A DNA stretch of 18,790 bases from an uncultured Marvinbryantia sp. (lineage in GTDB: Bacteria; Bacillota; Clostridia; Lachnospirales; Lachnospiraceae): NCBI GenBank assembly GCA_947624335.1, contig CANQJX010000009.1, positions 1 to 18,790 on the forward strand, in the 5' to 3' direction. A program made the translations under genes and the position numbers. Shown here piece by piece: positions 6,878 through 13,384 of the stretch. The notes beneath the pieces were generated by a model. The model had not been told where the DNA came from. It searched no databases and was given only the letters and a program-made list of their open reading frames with translations. How positions within the stretch are numbered: position 1 is the first letter of the stretch; each line of letters opens with the position of its first letter.

Positions 6878-8121
6878 ATCTGAAAAAGAAACCGGTTACC
6901 GGCATGAAGGATATTACGCCGCGCGAGATGGAAGTGCGCGATTATGTGATCGGCCTGATCAAAGAGACTTATGGGAAGTTTGGATTTTCCTCAATCGAGA
7001 CGCCGTGCGTGGAGCATATTGAAAACCTGTGCAGCAAACAGGGCGGGGAAAATGAGAAGCTGATCTTCCGGATTTTAAAAAGAGGCGAAAAGCTAAAGCT
7101 GGACGAAGCCCAAAGCGAGAACGATCTGGTGGACGGCGGGCTCCGTTACGATCTGACCGTGCCGCTTTCCCGCTATTATGCAAACCATGCGAACGACCTG
7201 CCCGCTCCGTTTAAGGCGCTGCAGATGGGAAACGTATGGCGCGCGGACCGGCCGCAAAGGGGCCGATACCGTCAGTTTATGCAGTGCGATATCGATATTC
7301 TGGGCGAGGCGTCCATCCTGGCGGAGATAGAGCTGATTCTTGCCACGTCTACGCTGGTTGGTAAACTGGATTTTGAAAATTTTACAATCCGCATCAACGA
7401 CCGCCGCATCTTAAAAGCCATGGCGGCTTACAGCGGTTTTTCCGAAGAAGACTATGACACGGTATTTATCATCCTTGACAAGATGGACAAAATCGGGACG
7501 GACGGCGTCGCCGCGGAGCTGCTCCGGGAAGGATTTGACGGGGAAGCGGTGCAGACTTATATGCAGATGTTTGCCGGCGTGACGCCTGATATTGCCGGAA
7601 TACGCGCTTTAAAGGAGACGCTTGCGGCGGTGCTGGATGAGAAGGTTTCGGAGGATCTGGAGACCATCATAGAGAGCGTCTGCGCAGTTAAAAACGCGAA
7701 TTTTGAGATTCTGTTTGATCCGACGCTGGTGCGCGGGATGTCCTATTATACCGGCCCCATTTTTGAGATCAGCATTGACGGCTTCGGCGGTTCGGTAGGC
7801 GGAGGCGGACGCTATGACGAGATGATCGGCCGCTTTACCGGCGCGCAGACGCCGGCATGCGGATTTTCCATCGGTTTTGAGCGGATCGTGATGCTTTTGA
7901 TGGAAAAGGATTTTCAGGTTCCGGGGAAAGAAAAGAAAACGGCGTTTTTGATTGAAAAAGGGATGCCCAAAGAAAAACTTCTGGAAGTGTTCGCACAGGC
8001 GGAAGAGCTGCGCAGGCAGGGAGAATGCGTCAGCATGAACATGATGAAGAAAAATAAAAAGTTTCAGAAGGAACAGCTCGCCGCGCAGGGATATACGCAG
8101 ATCAAAGAATATTTCGCATGA
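6874..8121 (+). CDS. hisS: Histidyl-tRNA synthetase (eukaryote-like sequence type, short C-terminus)
   Basis: A 415-residue class II synthetase that charges tRNA-His. Motif 2 is WRADRPQRGRYRQF from residue 122; the histidine-specific signature is LVRGMSYYTG from 285; GGGRYDEM starts at 310; and motif 3 is GFSIGFERI. The early catalytic segment reads LRYDLTVPLSRY, the form found in eukaryotic and some bacterial HisRS, instead of the LRPEGT form of the E. coli type. The C-terminal anticodon-binding domain is only about 70 residues and lacks the last 20-30 usual ones. GGAGGACGA precedes ATG 6874. It is the last gene of the operon. Its final 20 bases overlap the convergent acyl-ligase gene. HisRS is most likely; a HisZ-like regulatory paralogue is less likely because catalytic motifs are intact. 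Confidence 0.9.
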   Translation: MNLKKKPVTGMKDITPREMEVRDYVIGLIKETYGKFGFSSIETPCVEHIENLCSKQGGENEKLIFRILKRGEKLKLDEAQSENDLVDGGLRYDLTVPLSRYYANHANDLPAPFKALQMGNVWRADRPQRGRYRQFMQCDIDILGEASILAEIELILATSTLVGKLDFENFTIRINDRRILKAMAAYSGFSEEDYDTVFIILDKMDKIGTDGVAAELLREGFDGEAVQTYMQMFAGVTPDIAGIRALKETLAAVLDEKVSEDLETIIESVCAVKNANFEILFDPTLVRGMSYYTGPIFEISIDGFGGSVGGGGRYDEMIGRFTGAQTPACGFSIGFERIVMLLMEKDFQVPGKEKKTAFLIEKGMPKEKLLEVFAQAEELRRQGECVSMNMMKKNKKFQKEQLAAQGYTQIKEYFA

Positions 8122-9526
8122 TTTTTCCGGTGGAAGTGCGCGGGATTTTCTTGGCCGCTTCTATGGAAGCGGGAACTTTATAAGGTTCCAGCTTTTCTGC
8201 AAGAAAAGCCATCAAATGCGCCGCATTGTCCGCGTTTTCCCGCTCAAATACCACAAAGACCTTCGGCCTTTGCCCGTATTTCGGATCTTTTTGGGCGACG
8301 CAGGCGCATTCCCGCACGCCGGGGAAAGCGGATACCATCGTTTCAATCTCGTCGGGGATTACTTTGTGTCCGCCCACATTAATAATGTCGCTGACGCGGC
8401 TGATAAAAAACAGATAACCGTCTTTATCGTAATAGGCGACATCGCTGGTGACCACATATCCGTTGACGATCACCTTGTCGGTGAGCGCCTTTTTCTTATA
8501 ATAACATTTCATATTCATGTCCCCTTTTACGGCAATATAACCGTATTCTCCGCATTTGCGGACAATACTCCCGTTTCCGTTAAACAGCGCGATCTCGGCG
8601 TGGGGAGCCGGTTTTCCCAGACAGCCGTCCTTAGGGTTTTCGATACAGTTATGGATAATGCAGCAGCCCGATTCCGTCGTACCGTACACATTGTACAGCG
8701 CGACATTGGGATAGCGCTGCAGGAATTCATTCTTGTCTTTAGCGGAAACCGGATAAATAGCGGTCTGCACGGCTTTTAACTGCCGGGCGAGCAGATTCAT
8801 CTTTGCGGAATCCGCGCGAAGGAGCGCCGCCAGATCCGAGGGGATCAGCGCAAGGTGGTCAATCCGGCAGTTTTGCGCAAGCGCAAAGAAATCGTCCGGA
8901 GAATCGAGGTTGTGCGAGAGCACGCAGGAAGCGCCCGCATACAGACCGGCAAATACTCTGCGGTAACCGAACGCCAGATTAAACGGGGCGCACACAAACA
9001 GGGTATTTTCCGCGGTGATTGCGGTTCCTTCCGTCAGATTTTCCACCGCGGTCAGCATACTTTTGTTCGTATGGACGATCCGTTCCGGTCTCCCGGTTGT
9101 GCCGGTCGTGGAAATGATCGCGCATTCGTCCTGCGCTTCGGGAAATACCGGGCTTTGCGTATATTCCGTATACGCGTCGAAAAAATCGCCGTAAGCATCC
9201 GGCGTATGCCCGGAGAAAACAAGCGCGGGCTTTAAGGAATGCAGGATTTTCTGGAGCTGATTTTCCGTAATATTTTTTTCCAGCGGAACGGCGATCATTT
9301 TTGCCAGATGGCAGCCCAAAAAGGCGGGAAAATAGGAGAGCACGTCGTCCGCTTCCAGCGCGATCCGGCTTCCTTTGCGGATTTTCTTTATTTTTAAAGA
9401 CGCGGCAAACGCGCAGATCTGCTCGAAAAGCCCGCGGTAAGTAACCGTTTTGCCGCGATAGATCAGCGCGGGCTTATCGGGATAACGAATGCTGTTTTCA
9501 TAAACGGCCTGTACAATACTTTCCAT
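8102..9526 (-). CDS. Adenylate-forming enzyme (AMP-dependent acyl-CoA synthetase/ligase family)
   Basis: A 474-residue ANL-superfamily enzyme, expected to activate a carboxylate as acyl-AMP and perhaps transfer it to CoA or a carrier. The phosphate loop is STTGTTGRPE (139-148), YGTTE is at 281-285, SDVAYYDKDGYLFFISRVSD (361-380) matches the ribose-binding Asp and hinge motifs, and the catalytic lysine is K468 in PRTSTGKIMR. The usual lysine after the phosphate loop (GxPKG) is Glu148 here. It is shorter than most acyl-CoA synthetases (500-600). GGGAG lies 5 bases before the ATG on this strand. No carrier protein, menaquinone or fatty-acid gene is nearby, so the substrate is unknown. The stop lies inside hisS. 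Confidence 0.85.
   Translation of the reverse strand: MESIVQAVYENSIRYPDKPALIYRGKTVTYRGLFEQICAFAASLKIKKIRKGSRIALEADDVLSYFPAFLGCHLAKMIAVPLEKNITENQLQKILHSLKPALVFSGHTPDAYGDFFDAYTEYTQSPVFPEAQDECAIISTTGTTGRPERIVHTNKSMLTAVENLTEGTAITAENTLFVCAPFNLAFGYRRVFAGLYAGASCVLSHNLDSPDDFFALAQNCRIDHLALIPSDLAALLRADSAKMNLLARQLKAVQTAIYPVSAKDKNEFLQRYPNVALYNVYGTTESGCCIIHNCIENPKDGCLGKPAPHAEIALFNGNGSIVRKCGEYGYIAVKGDMNMKCYYKKKALTDKVIVNGYVVTSDVAYYDKDGYLFFISRVSDIINVGGHKVIPDEIETMVSAFPGVRECACVAQKDPKYGQRPKVFVVFERENADNAAHLMAFLAEKLEPYKVPASIEAAKKIPRTSTGKIMRNIL
8155..8209. other. Cluster of three adjacent hairpins inside the ligase gene, just past hisS
   Basis: Three inverted repeats follow one another: CCGCTTC/GAAGCGG (8155-8161, 8166-8172), GGAAC/GTTCC with inner pairs (8172-8176, 8185-8189) and GCTTTTCT/AGAAAAGC (8191-8198, 8202-8209, 3-base loop). 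They encode ligase residues near the C-terminus and begin 33 bases after the hisS stop. They may form the 3' end structure of the hisS operon mRNA; no U tract follows, so simple intrinsic termination is uncertain. Confidence 0.45.
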
Positions 9527-9564
9527 GGAACTCCCTCATTGTAAATCGTTTAGCGTACGTCAAA

Positions 9565-9593
9565 AGAATAGCACAGTTAAGAAAATCTTTCAA
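9565..9593 (-). promoter_or_regulatory. Promoter of the acyl-ligase gene
   Basis: On the - strand, TTGAAA (9593-9588), a 17-base spacer and TATTCT (9570-9565), 39 bases before the ATG at 9526. The -35 box coincides with the weaker -35 (TTTCAA) of the divergent XRE promoter. Confidence 0.6.
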
Positions 9594-9616
9594 TTATCAA
9601 ATAAAAGTGGTATGAT
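9588..9616 (+). promoter_or_regulatory. Promoter of the XRE regulator
   Basis: TATGAT (9611-9616) with an extended TGG at 9608-9610, and a poor -35 TTTCAA (9588-9593) 17 bases upstream. The extended -10 makes it plausible. It shares its -35 bases with the divergent ligase promoter. Confidence 0.55.
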
Positions 9617-9657
9617 AAAAACAGAATGAATCCGCAGGAACAGGAGAAAAGCCGACT

Positions 9658-9912
9658 ATGAAGCAAAGAGAAAAACCCCTTGGCAATAAGAACCTGATCG
9701 GGGCGAACGTGACCAAAATGAGAACGCTCTATCACATCAGCCAGAAAGAATTGGCGATCAATATGCAACTGATGGGAGTGGACATCAATCTCTCGTCGCT
9801 CTCCAAGCTGGAAGGCCAGACCCGCGTTGCGACGGATAAAGAAGTGCTGGCGATTGCCAGAATTTTTCATATGCGGATCGACGATTTGTTTGAAAACGTC
9901 AGCATTCGGTAA
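9658..9912 (+). CDS. XRE/Cro-CI family helix-turn-helix regulator
   Basis: A small 84-residue protein that is essentially one HTH_3 domain: NVTKMRTLYHISQKELA (first helices), a slightly long turn, LSSLSKLEGQTRVATDKEVLAIARIF and the end helix MRIDDLF, a common close of this family. No sensor domain is present. The likely ribosome binding site GGAG (9643-9646) is 11 bases before ATG 9658. It is divergent from the acyl-ligase gene with overlapping promoters, so it may control that gene and itself; this is inference. A terminator follows at once, so it is monocistronic. Confidence 0.88.
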   Translation: MKQREKPLGNKNLIGANVTKMRTLYHISQKELAINMQLMGVDINLSSLSKLEGQTRVATDKEVLAIARIFHMRIDDLFENVSIR

Positions 9913-9913
9913 A

Positions 9914-9969
9914 ACGCCGTCCCGCGGCTGCGCGCGGCGTGGGAATGTGCTTCGGCACATTCTTTTTTT
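9914..9969 (+). terminator. Terminator of the XRE gene
   Basis: The main hairpin is GAATGTGC (9943-9950), UUCG tetraloop (9951-9954), GCACATTC (9955-9962), followed by seven T (9963-9969). A GC-rich hairpin with outer arms ACGCCG (9914-9919) and CGGCGT (9935-9940) lies directly before it. Confidence 0.93.
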
Positions 9970-9999
9970 ATGCGGCGCGAGCCGGGAGCCTGCGTAAAG

Positions 10000-11079
10000 T
10001 TATTCGATGGGATAGAGGGAATCCACCGCGACGTCCACGCCGCCCAAAAGAGCGTCCGCAAAGGTTTCATCCATCAGCACCGTCCAGGAATAGCCGTTGT
10101 TGGAGAGATGGATCGTGAGCGTGTTTTCCACACTATCTTCGTTTGCCTGCAGCGCAGACAACAGATATTCGGCTGCTTTTTGCCGGATTTCGGCGTCAGT
10201 GGCGCGGATGGACGCGGTTGTTTCGGCGTAATCCAGCAGAGACTGCCGGCAGCCGGATAATACCTTGCTTAAATCCAGGCTGGATATGGTTACCTGCGCG
10301 GCGGCGTAGTCGCCGTTTTGCGAGACGTCCGTGATCTCATAAGAGAAGAAACGGGCGATCTGCTGCGCGAGGGCGGCGTCGATTTCGCCGGCAAGGTCGC
10401 TTCCGGTATCGAACACGTCGTCCAGCTTCAGATAGCGGATCCATTGCTCCGCGGTGAAATCCGCAAAAGGCGCAAGCGTACATTCCAGCACGTCATCCGG
10501 GGGCAGAAGATAAGGGTCCCGCAGATAAGAGACAAGACCTCCCGCCAACTGATCCTCCAGCCGGGAATCTTCCGGAATGATCCACTCGCCGTTCTGCCGC
10601 GAAAGGTGAACCGTTGCGGCGGTGGTAACCAGAGGATAGTCGTTTTCCTCCAGGCATTTTTTCATCAGCGCAAACGAAGAGACCAGGCTTTCCGGTTCTT
10701 CTTCTCCTTCCTGCGAAGTGGACGCCTGGATCATGGAGCGGCACAGATCTTTTGCAAGCATTTTGGCGTCCAGGTTCGTGATATTTAATTCTACCGTCGC
10801 CGTCTGGCCGTCGCTGCTGACGGAGGAGGAACGGATGCGGTATTTAAAATTTTGAAAAAACAGCCGGATGGCCTCCGTAGTCTCGCTGCCGATTTCCAGG
10901 GGCGCCGACTGCGAGAGCCGTATATCTTCGTAAGATACGAATGCCTTGATCGTAGATTCATCCAGCTTCTGGATGCGATCCATCTCCTGGCGGACTGCTT
11001 TTTCCGGCGCCGCGTATCCGCAGCCGGTCAGAAAAAGCGCCGCAAGAAGCAGCAAAGGCAGGAACATTTTTTTGTCCAT
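10000..11079 (-). CDS. Lipoprotein with two tandem copies of one domain, function unknown
   Basis: A 359-residue exported lipoprotein: MDKK start, hydrophobic stretch, and lipobox L17-T-G-C20, so Cys20 would be lipidated and the protein held on the outer face of the membrane. The mature part contains two similar halves. TATVELNITNLD (93-104) and VHLSRQNGEWII (157-168) in copy 1 correspond to AAAQVTISSLD (259-269) and IHLSNNGYSWTV (323-334) in copy 2, each preceded by an FF-containing stretch and ended by LxGG. The pattern (helix, then beta strands ending in a W) recalls NTF2-like or DUF-type lipoprotein domains, but I do not recognise the family. AAGGAG lies 5 bases past the start on this strand. 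It is divergent from the exporter operon and may act with it. Confidence 0.85.
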   Translation of the reverse strand: MDKKMFLPLLLLAALFLTGCGYAAPEKAVRQEMDRIQKLDESTIKAFVSYEDIRLSQSAPLEIGSETTEAIRLFFQNFKYRIRSSSVSSDGQTATVELNITNLDAKMLAKDLCRSMIQASTSQEGEEEPESLVSSFALMKKCLEENDYPLVTTAATVHLSRQNGEWIIPEDSRLEDQLAGGLVSYLRDPYLLPPDDVLECTLAPFADFTAEQWIRYLKLDDVFDTGSDLAGEIDAALAQQIARFFSYEITDVSQNGDYAAAQVTISSLDLSKVLSGCRQSLLDYAETTASIRATDAEIRQKAAEYLLSALQANEDSVENTLTIHLSNNGYSWTVLMDETFADALLGGVDVAVDSLYPIE

Positions 11080-11132
11080 ATGTACTCCTTATTTTACAGC
11101 GCGGTTACTATATATTGTAGTTTGCCGAACTT

Positions 11133-11161
11133 ATTTTATCGGAAAATGCCTAAAATGTCAA
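11133..11161 (-). promoter_or_regulatory. Promoter of the lipoprotein gene
   Basis: On the - strand, consensus TTGACA (11161-11156), 17-base spacer, TAAAAT (11138-11133), 53 bases before the start codon. A second TTGACA (11174-11169) sits 13 bases further upstream without a matching -10. Confidence 0.8.
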
Positions 11162-11188
11162 ATTTTACTGTCAAAAAAGGAATCTGTT

Positions 11189-11212
11189 TTTGAAAAATTT
11201 GTGAATTTCAAA
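11189..11212. promoter_or_regulatory. Dyad, possible operator between lipoprotein and exporter genes
   Basis: Perfect 7-base arms TTTGAAA (11189-11195) and TTTCAAA (11206-11212) separated by 10 bases, located upstream of adaptor 1. The AT-rich context makes chance possible. The only -10-like box near it on the + strand is TATGAT (11238-11243), without a good -35 box, which could fit an activated promoter. Confidence 0.3.
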
Positions 11213-11277
11213 TTAAGTAGTGCATTGGCGTCGGAAATATGATAAGATACGAATGACAGAAAGGGGAGAATTCTACG

Positions 11278-12681
11278 GTGAAAAAAAGATTGTTGATTAC
11301 AATTTTTATGATCATATTAGCGGCATCCGCGGGCGCGGCCGTCTGGTACGTTAAGTTTCGGGAAGGCGCGGGAAGCGCATCGGTAGAAGGAGCCGCTTTT
11401 GTAGATTCTGTGGCAACGATTACGGGCGTGGACGGAAGCGGGCTTACTACCCGCTTTTCCGGCGTAGTGGAACCGCAGAAAACGGTTGGCGTGGAAGTAG
11501 CGAGCGGATTGAAGGTAAAAGATACGTTTGTTACCGTCGGGCAAAAAGTACAAGTGGGAACAAAACTGTTTTCCTATGATATGGACGAGGCGCAGGACAG
11601 TATCACGCAGCTGGAAATCGACATTGAAAATTACGACATTGATATTGAATCCACCAAAGCGCAGATCGAGCAGTATGAAAAAGAACGCGCGCAGGTATCG
11701 GAATCGGAAAAACGAGCCTATACCACTTCTATTATGACGGCGGAAAATTCCATCCGCCGCGCCGAATATAATAAAAAGAGCAAACAGGCGGAGATGGAGA
11801 GCCTGAAAAAACAGGTTGCAAACGCGGAAGTCGTCAGCGAGATGGAAGGCGTGGTAAAGAGCATCAACCGCAATAACAGCGGTTCGGACAGCACGGACGG
11901 CGGATATACGGACAGCGGATATGCAGACAGCGATTCGGACGAGAACGCCAACGCCTATATTGTATTGATGGCTACCGGAGAATACCGCGTCAAAGGAACG
12001 GTAAACGAACAGAACGCACAGCAGCTTTACGAGGGTATGGACGTCCTTGTGCATTCGCGCGTGGACGAATCGCTTATCTGGAAGGGAACGATCTCTACGG
12101 TGGATATCGATAACCCAACCCAGAATCAGAGTTCGATGTACGGCATGGATAATTCCATGTCCAGTTCCAGCTCGTACCCGTTCTATGTGGAAATGGAAGA
12201 TTCCACGGGACTGATGCTCGGACAGCATGTATACGTCGAACCGGATAACGGACAGATGGAAGAACGCACCGGCATCTGGCTGAACGAGTACTATCTGATC
12301 ACCAACGAGGACGGGGAAGTCATGCCGTATGTCTGGGCGGCGGATGAACATGATAAACTGGAGCGGCGCAGGGTGACGCTGGGAGAATATGACGAAGACG
12401 TGATGGAATATCAGATTTTGGACGGCCTGACGGAGGAAGATTATATCGCCTATCCGGAGGAAGGCTATCAGGAAGGAATGGCGGCTACCCGGAATATTGA
12501 TCAGGCTGGCGGGTACGAAGACGAAGACGGCGGGGAAGACCTGGAAGACGGTTATGAAGAAATGTATCCGGAGGACGCCGACATGGAAGACGTCGATATG
12601 ATGGAAGAAGACGGCGGCATGGATTACATGGACGCGGAGATGCTCGACATGGACGGGGCCGGAGAAGAATTTATAGAATAG
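11278..12681 (+). CDS. Exporter adaptor 1 (HlyD/MacA/YknX-type) with acidic C-terminal tail
   Basis: A 467-residue membrane-anchored periplasmic-adaptor-type protein. It has a GTG start with GGGGAG (11263-11268) 9 bases upstream, a KKR start and one N-terminal membrane segment (about 4-25). The N half of the lipoyl-like domain is at about 71-102 (VTVGQKVQVGTKLFSYD), a coiled-coil hairpin follows at about 105-185, and the second lipoyl half is EMEGVVKSINRN, then a Gly/Ser/Asp-rich insert (about 197-227). Beta-barrel parts (VKGTVNEQNAQQLYEGM) come next, ending in GLTEEDYIAYP. Residues 411-467 form a tail with 27 Asp/Glu, 8 Met and no Lys/Arg. It would link an ABC permease to an exported substrate, as MacA or YknX do. 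It is the first gene of a four-gene operon and a paralogue of adaptor 2. Confidence 0.88.
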   Translation: MKKRLLITIFMIILAASAGAAVWYVKFREGAGSASVEGAAFVDSVATITGVDGSGLTTRFSGVVEPQKTVGVEVASGLKVKDTFVTVGQKVQVGTKLFSYDMDEAQDSITQLEIDIENYDIDIESTKAQIEQYEKERAQVSESEKRAYTTSIMTAENSIRRAEYNKKSKQAEMESLKKQVANAEVVSEMEGVVKSINRNNSGSDSTDGGYTDSGYADSDSDENANAYIVLMATGEYRVKGTVNEQNAQQLYEGMDVLVHSRVDESLIWKGTISTVDIDNPTQNQSSMYGMDNSMSSSSSYPFYVEMEDSTGLMLGQHVYVEPDNGQMEERTGIWLNEYYLITNEDGEVMPYVWAADEHDKLERRRVTLGEYDEDVMEYQILDGLTEEDYIAYPEEGYQEGMAATRNIDQAGGYEDEDGGEDLEDGYEEMYPEDADMEDVDMMEEDGGMDYMDAEMLDMDGAGEEFIE

Positions 12682-12705
12682 GAAAAGCGTAAAGAGGTCG
12701 GACGA

Positions 12706-13380
12706 ATGGTTTTGCAGTTGGATAATATATACAAAGATTATATTACCGGGAAGATGGTGGTGCCGGTTCTGAAAGACGTCTGTCTCCATGTGGAAGAAGG
12801 GGAATATGTGGCGATCATGGGACCGTCCGGTTCCGGAAAATCTACGCTGATGAACATTATCGGATGTCTGGACGAACCGACCAAGGGCACGTTTCTCTTA
12901 AACGGGAAGAATGTTCTGGGGCTTTCGGATAACGAGGTGGCGGAGGAACGTCTGCACAACATTGGCTTTGTGTTTCAGACATTCCAGCTCCTGCCGCGGC
13001 AGACGGCGCTTGAAAACGTGGCGCTGCCGCTGATTTATGCCGGCGTTTCAAAAAGAGAGCGTTTGGCGCGGGCAAAAAAGGCGCTGGAACGGGTTGGCTT
13101 AGGAGACCGTATCGAGTTTTTGCCGACGCAGTTATCCGGCGGACAAAAGCAGAGGGTAGCGATTGCGCGGGCGATGGTTAATAACCCGAAAATCCTTCTT
13201 GCCGACGAACCGACGGGCGCGCTGGATTCCAAGTCGAGCGTACAGGTAATGGAACTGTTTCAGAAGCTGAACGACGAAGGCGTTACGGTTGTGATGATCA
13301 CGCACGATTCGGATGTGGCGCATCACGCGAAACGGATTGTGTATATTTTTGACGGGGAGCTTTCGGAAGAGCGGAGGTAA
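12706..13380 (+). CDS. ABC transporter ATP-binding protein (MacB/LolD/YknY type)
   Basis: A 224-residue ATPase that powers the exporter from the cytoplasmic side. Walker A is GPSGSGKST (39-47), the signature LSGGQKQR (143-150), Walker B LLADEP with D167-E168, and the switch histidine is H200 in MITHDSD. The Q-loop VFQTFQLLP and the PTGALDSKSS stretch are typical of the MacB/LolD/FtsE group. All catalytic residues are present. The start at 12706 has GAGGTCGG upstream and lies 24 bases after adaptor 1. The next gene starts 4 bases downstream, with its ribosome binding site inside the end of this gene. Confidence 0.96.
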   Translation: MVLQLDNIYKDYITGKMVVPVLKDVCLHVEEGEYVAIMGPSGSGKSTLMNIIGCLDEPTKGTFLLNGKNVLGLSDNEVAEERLHNIGFVFQTFQLLPRQTALENVALPLIYAGVSKRERLARAKKALERVGLGDRIEFLPTQLSGGQKQRVAIARAMVNNPKILLADEPTGALDSKSSVQVMELFQKLNDEGVTVVMITHDSDVAHHAKRIVYIFDGELSEERR

Positions 13381-13384
13381 TATT

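Noticed and set aside
6840..6880. T-box or other leader before hisS
   Set aside because: hisS starts by ATGA overlap with the preceding gene, so no untranslated leader exists there.
8102..9526. Identification of the acyl-ligase as MenE (o-succinylbenzoate-CoA ligase)
   Set aside because: The length is similar, but the phosphate loop differs and no other menaquinone gene is present in the window.
11317..12789. 490-codon open frame on the - strand opposite adaptor 1
   Set aside because: Its protein is rich in His, Phe, Arg and Val without recognisable domains. It is the shadow of acidic Asp/Glu-rich codons on the + strand, and it crosses into the ATPase gene.
13313..13384. Alternative earlier start of adaptor 2 within the ATPase gene
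   Set aside because: The upstream 24 codons have no ribosome binding site or homologous meaning; GGAGGT sits just before ATG 13385, giving a normal KKR plus membrane segment start.
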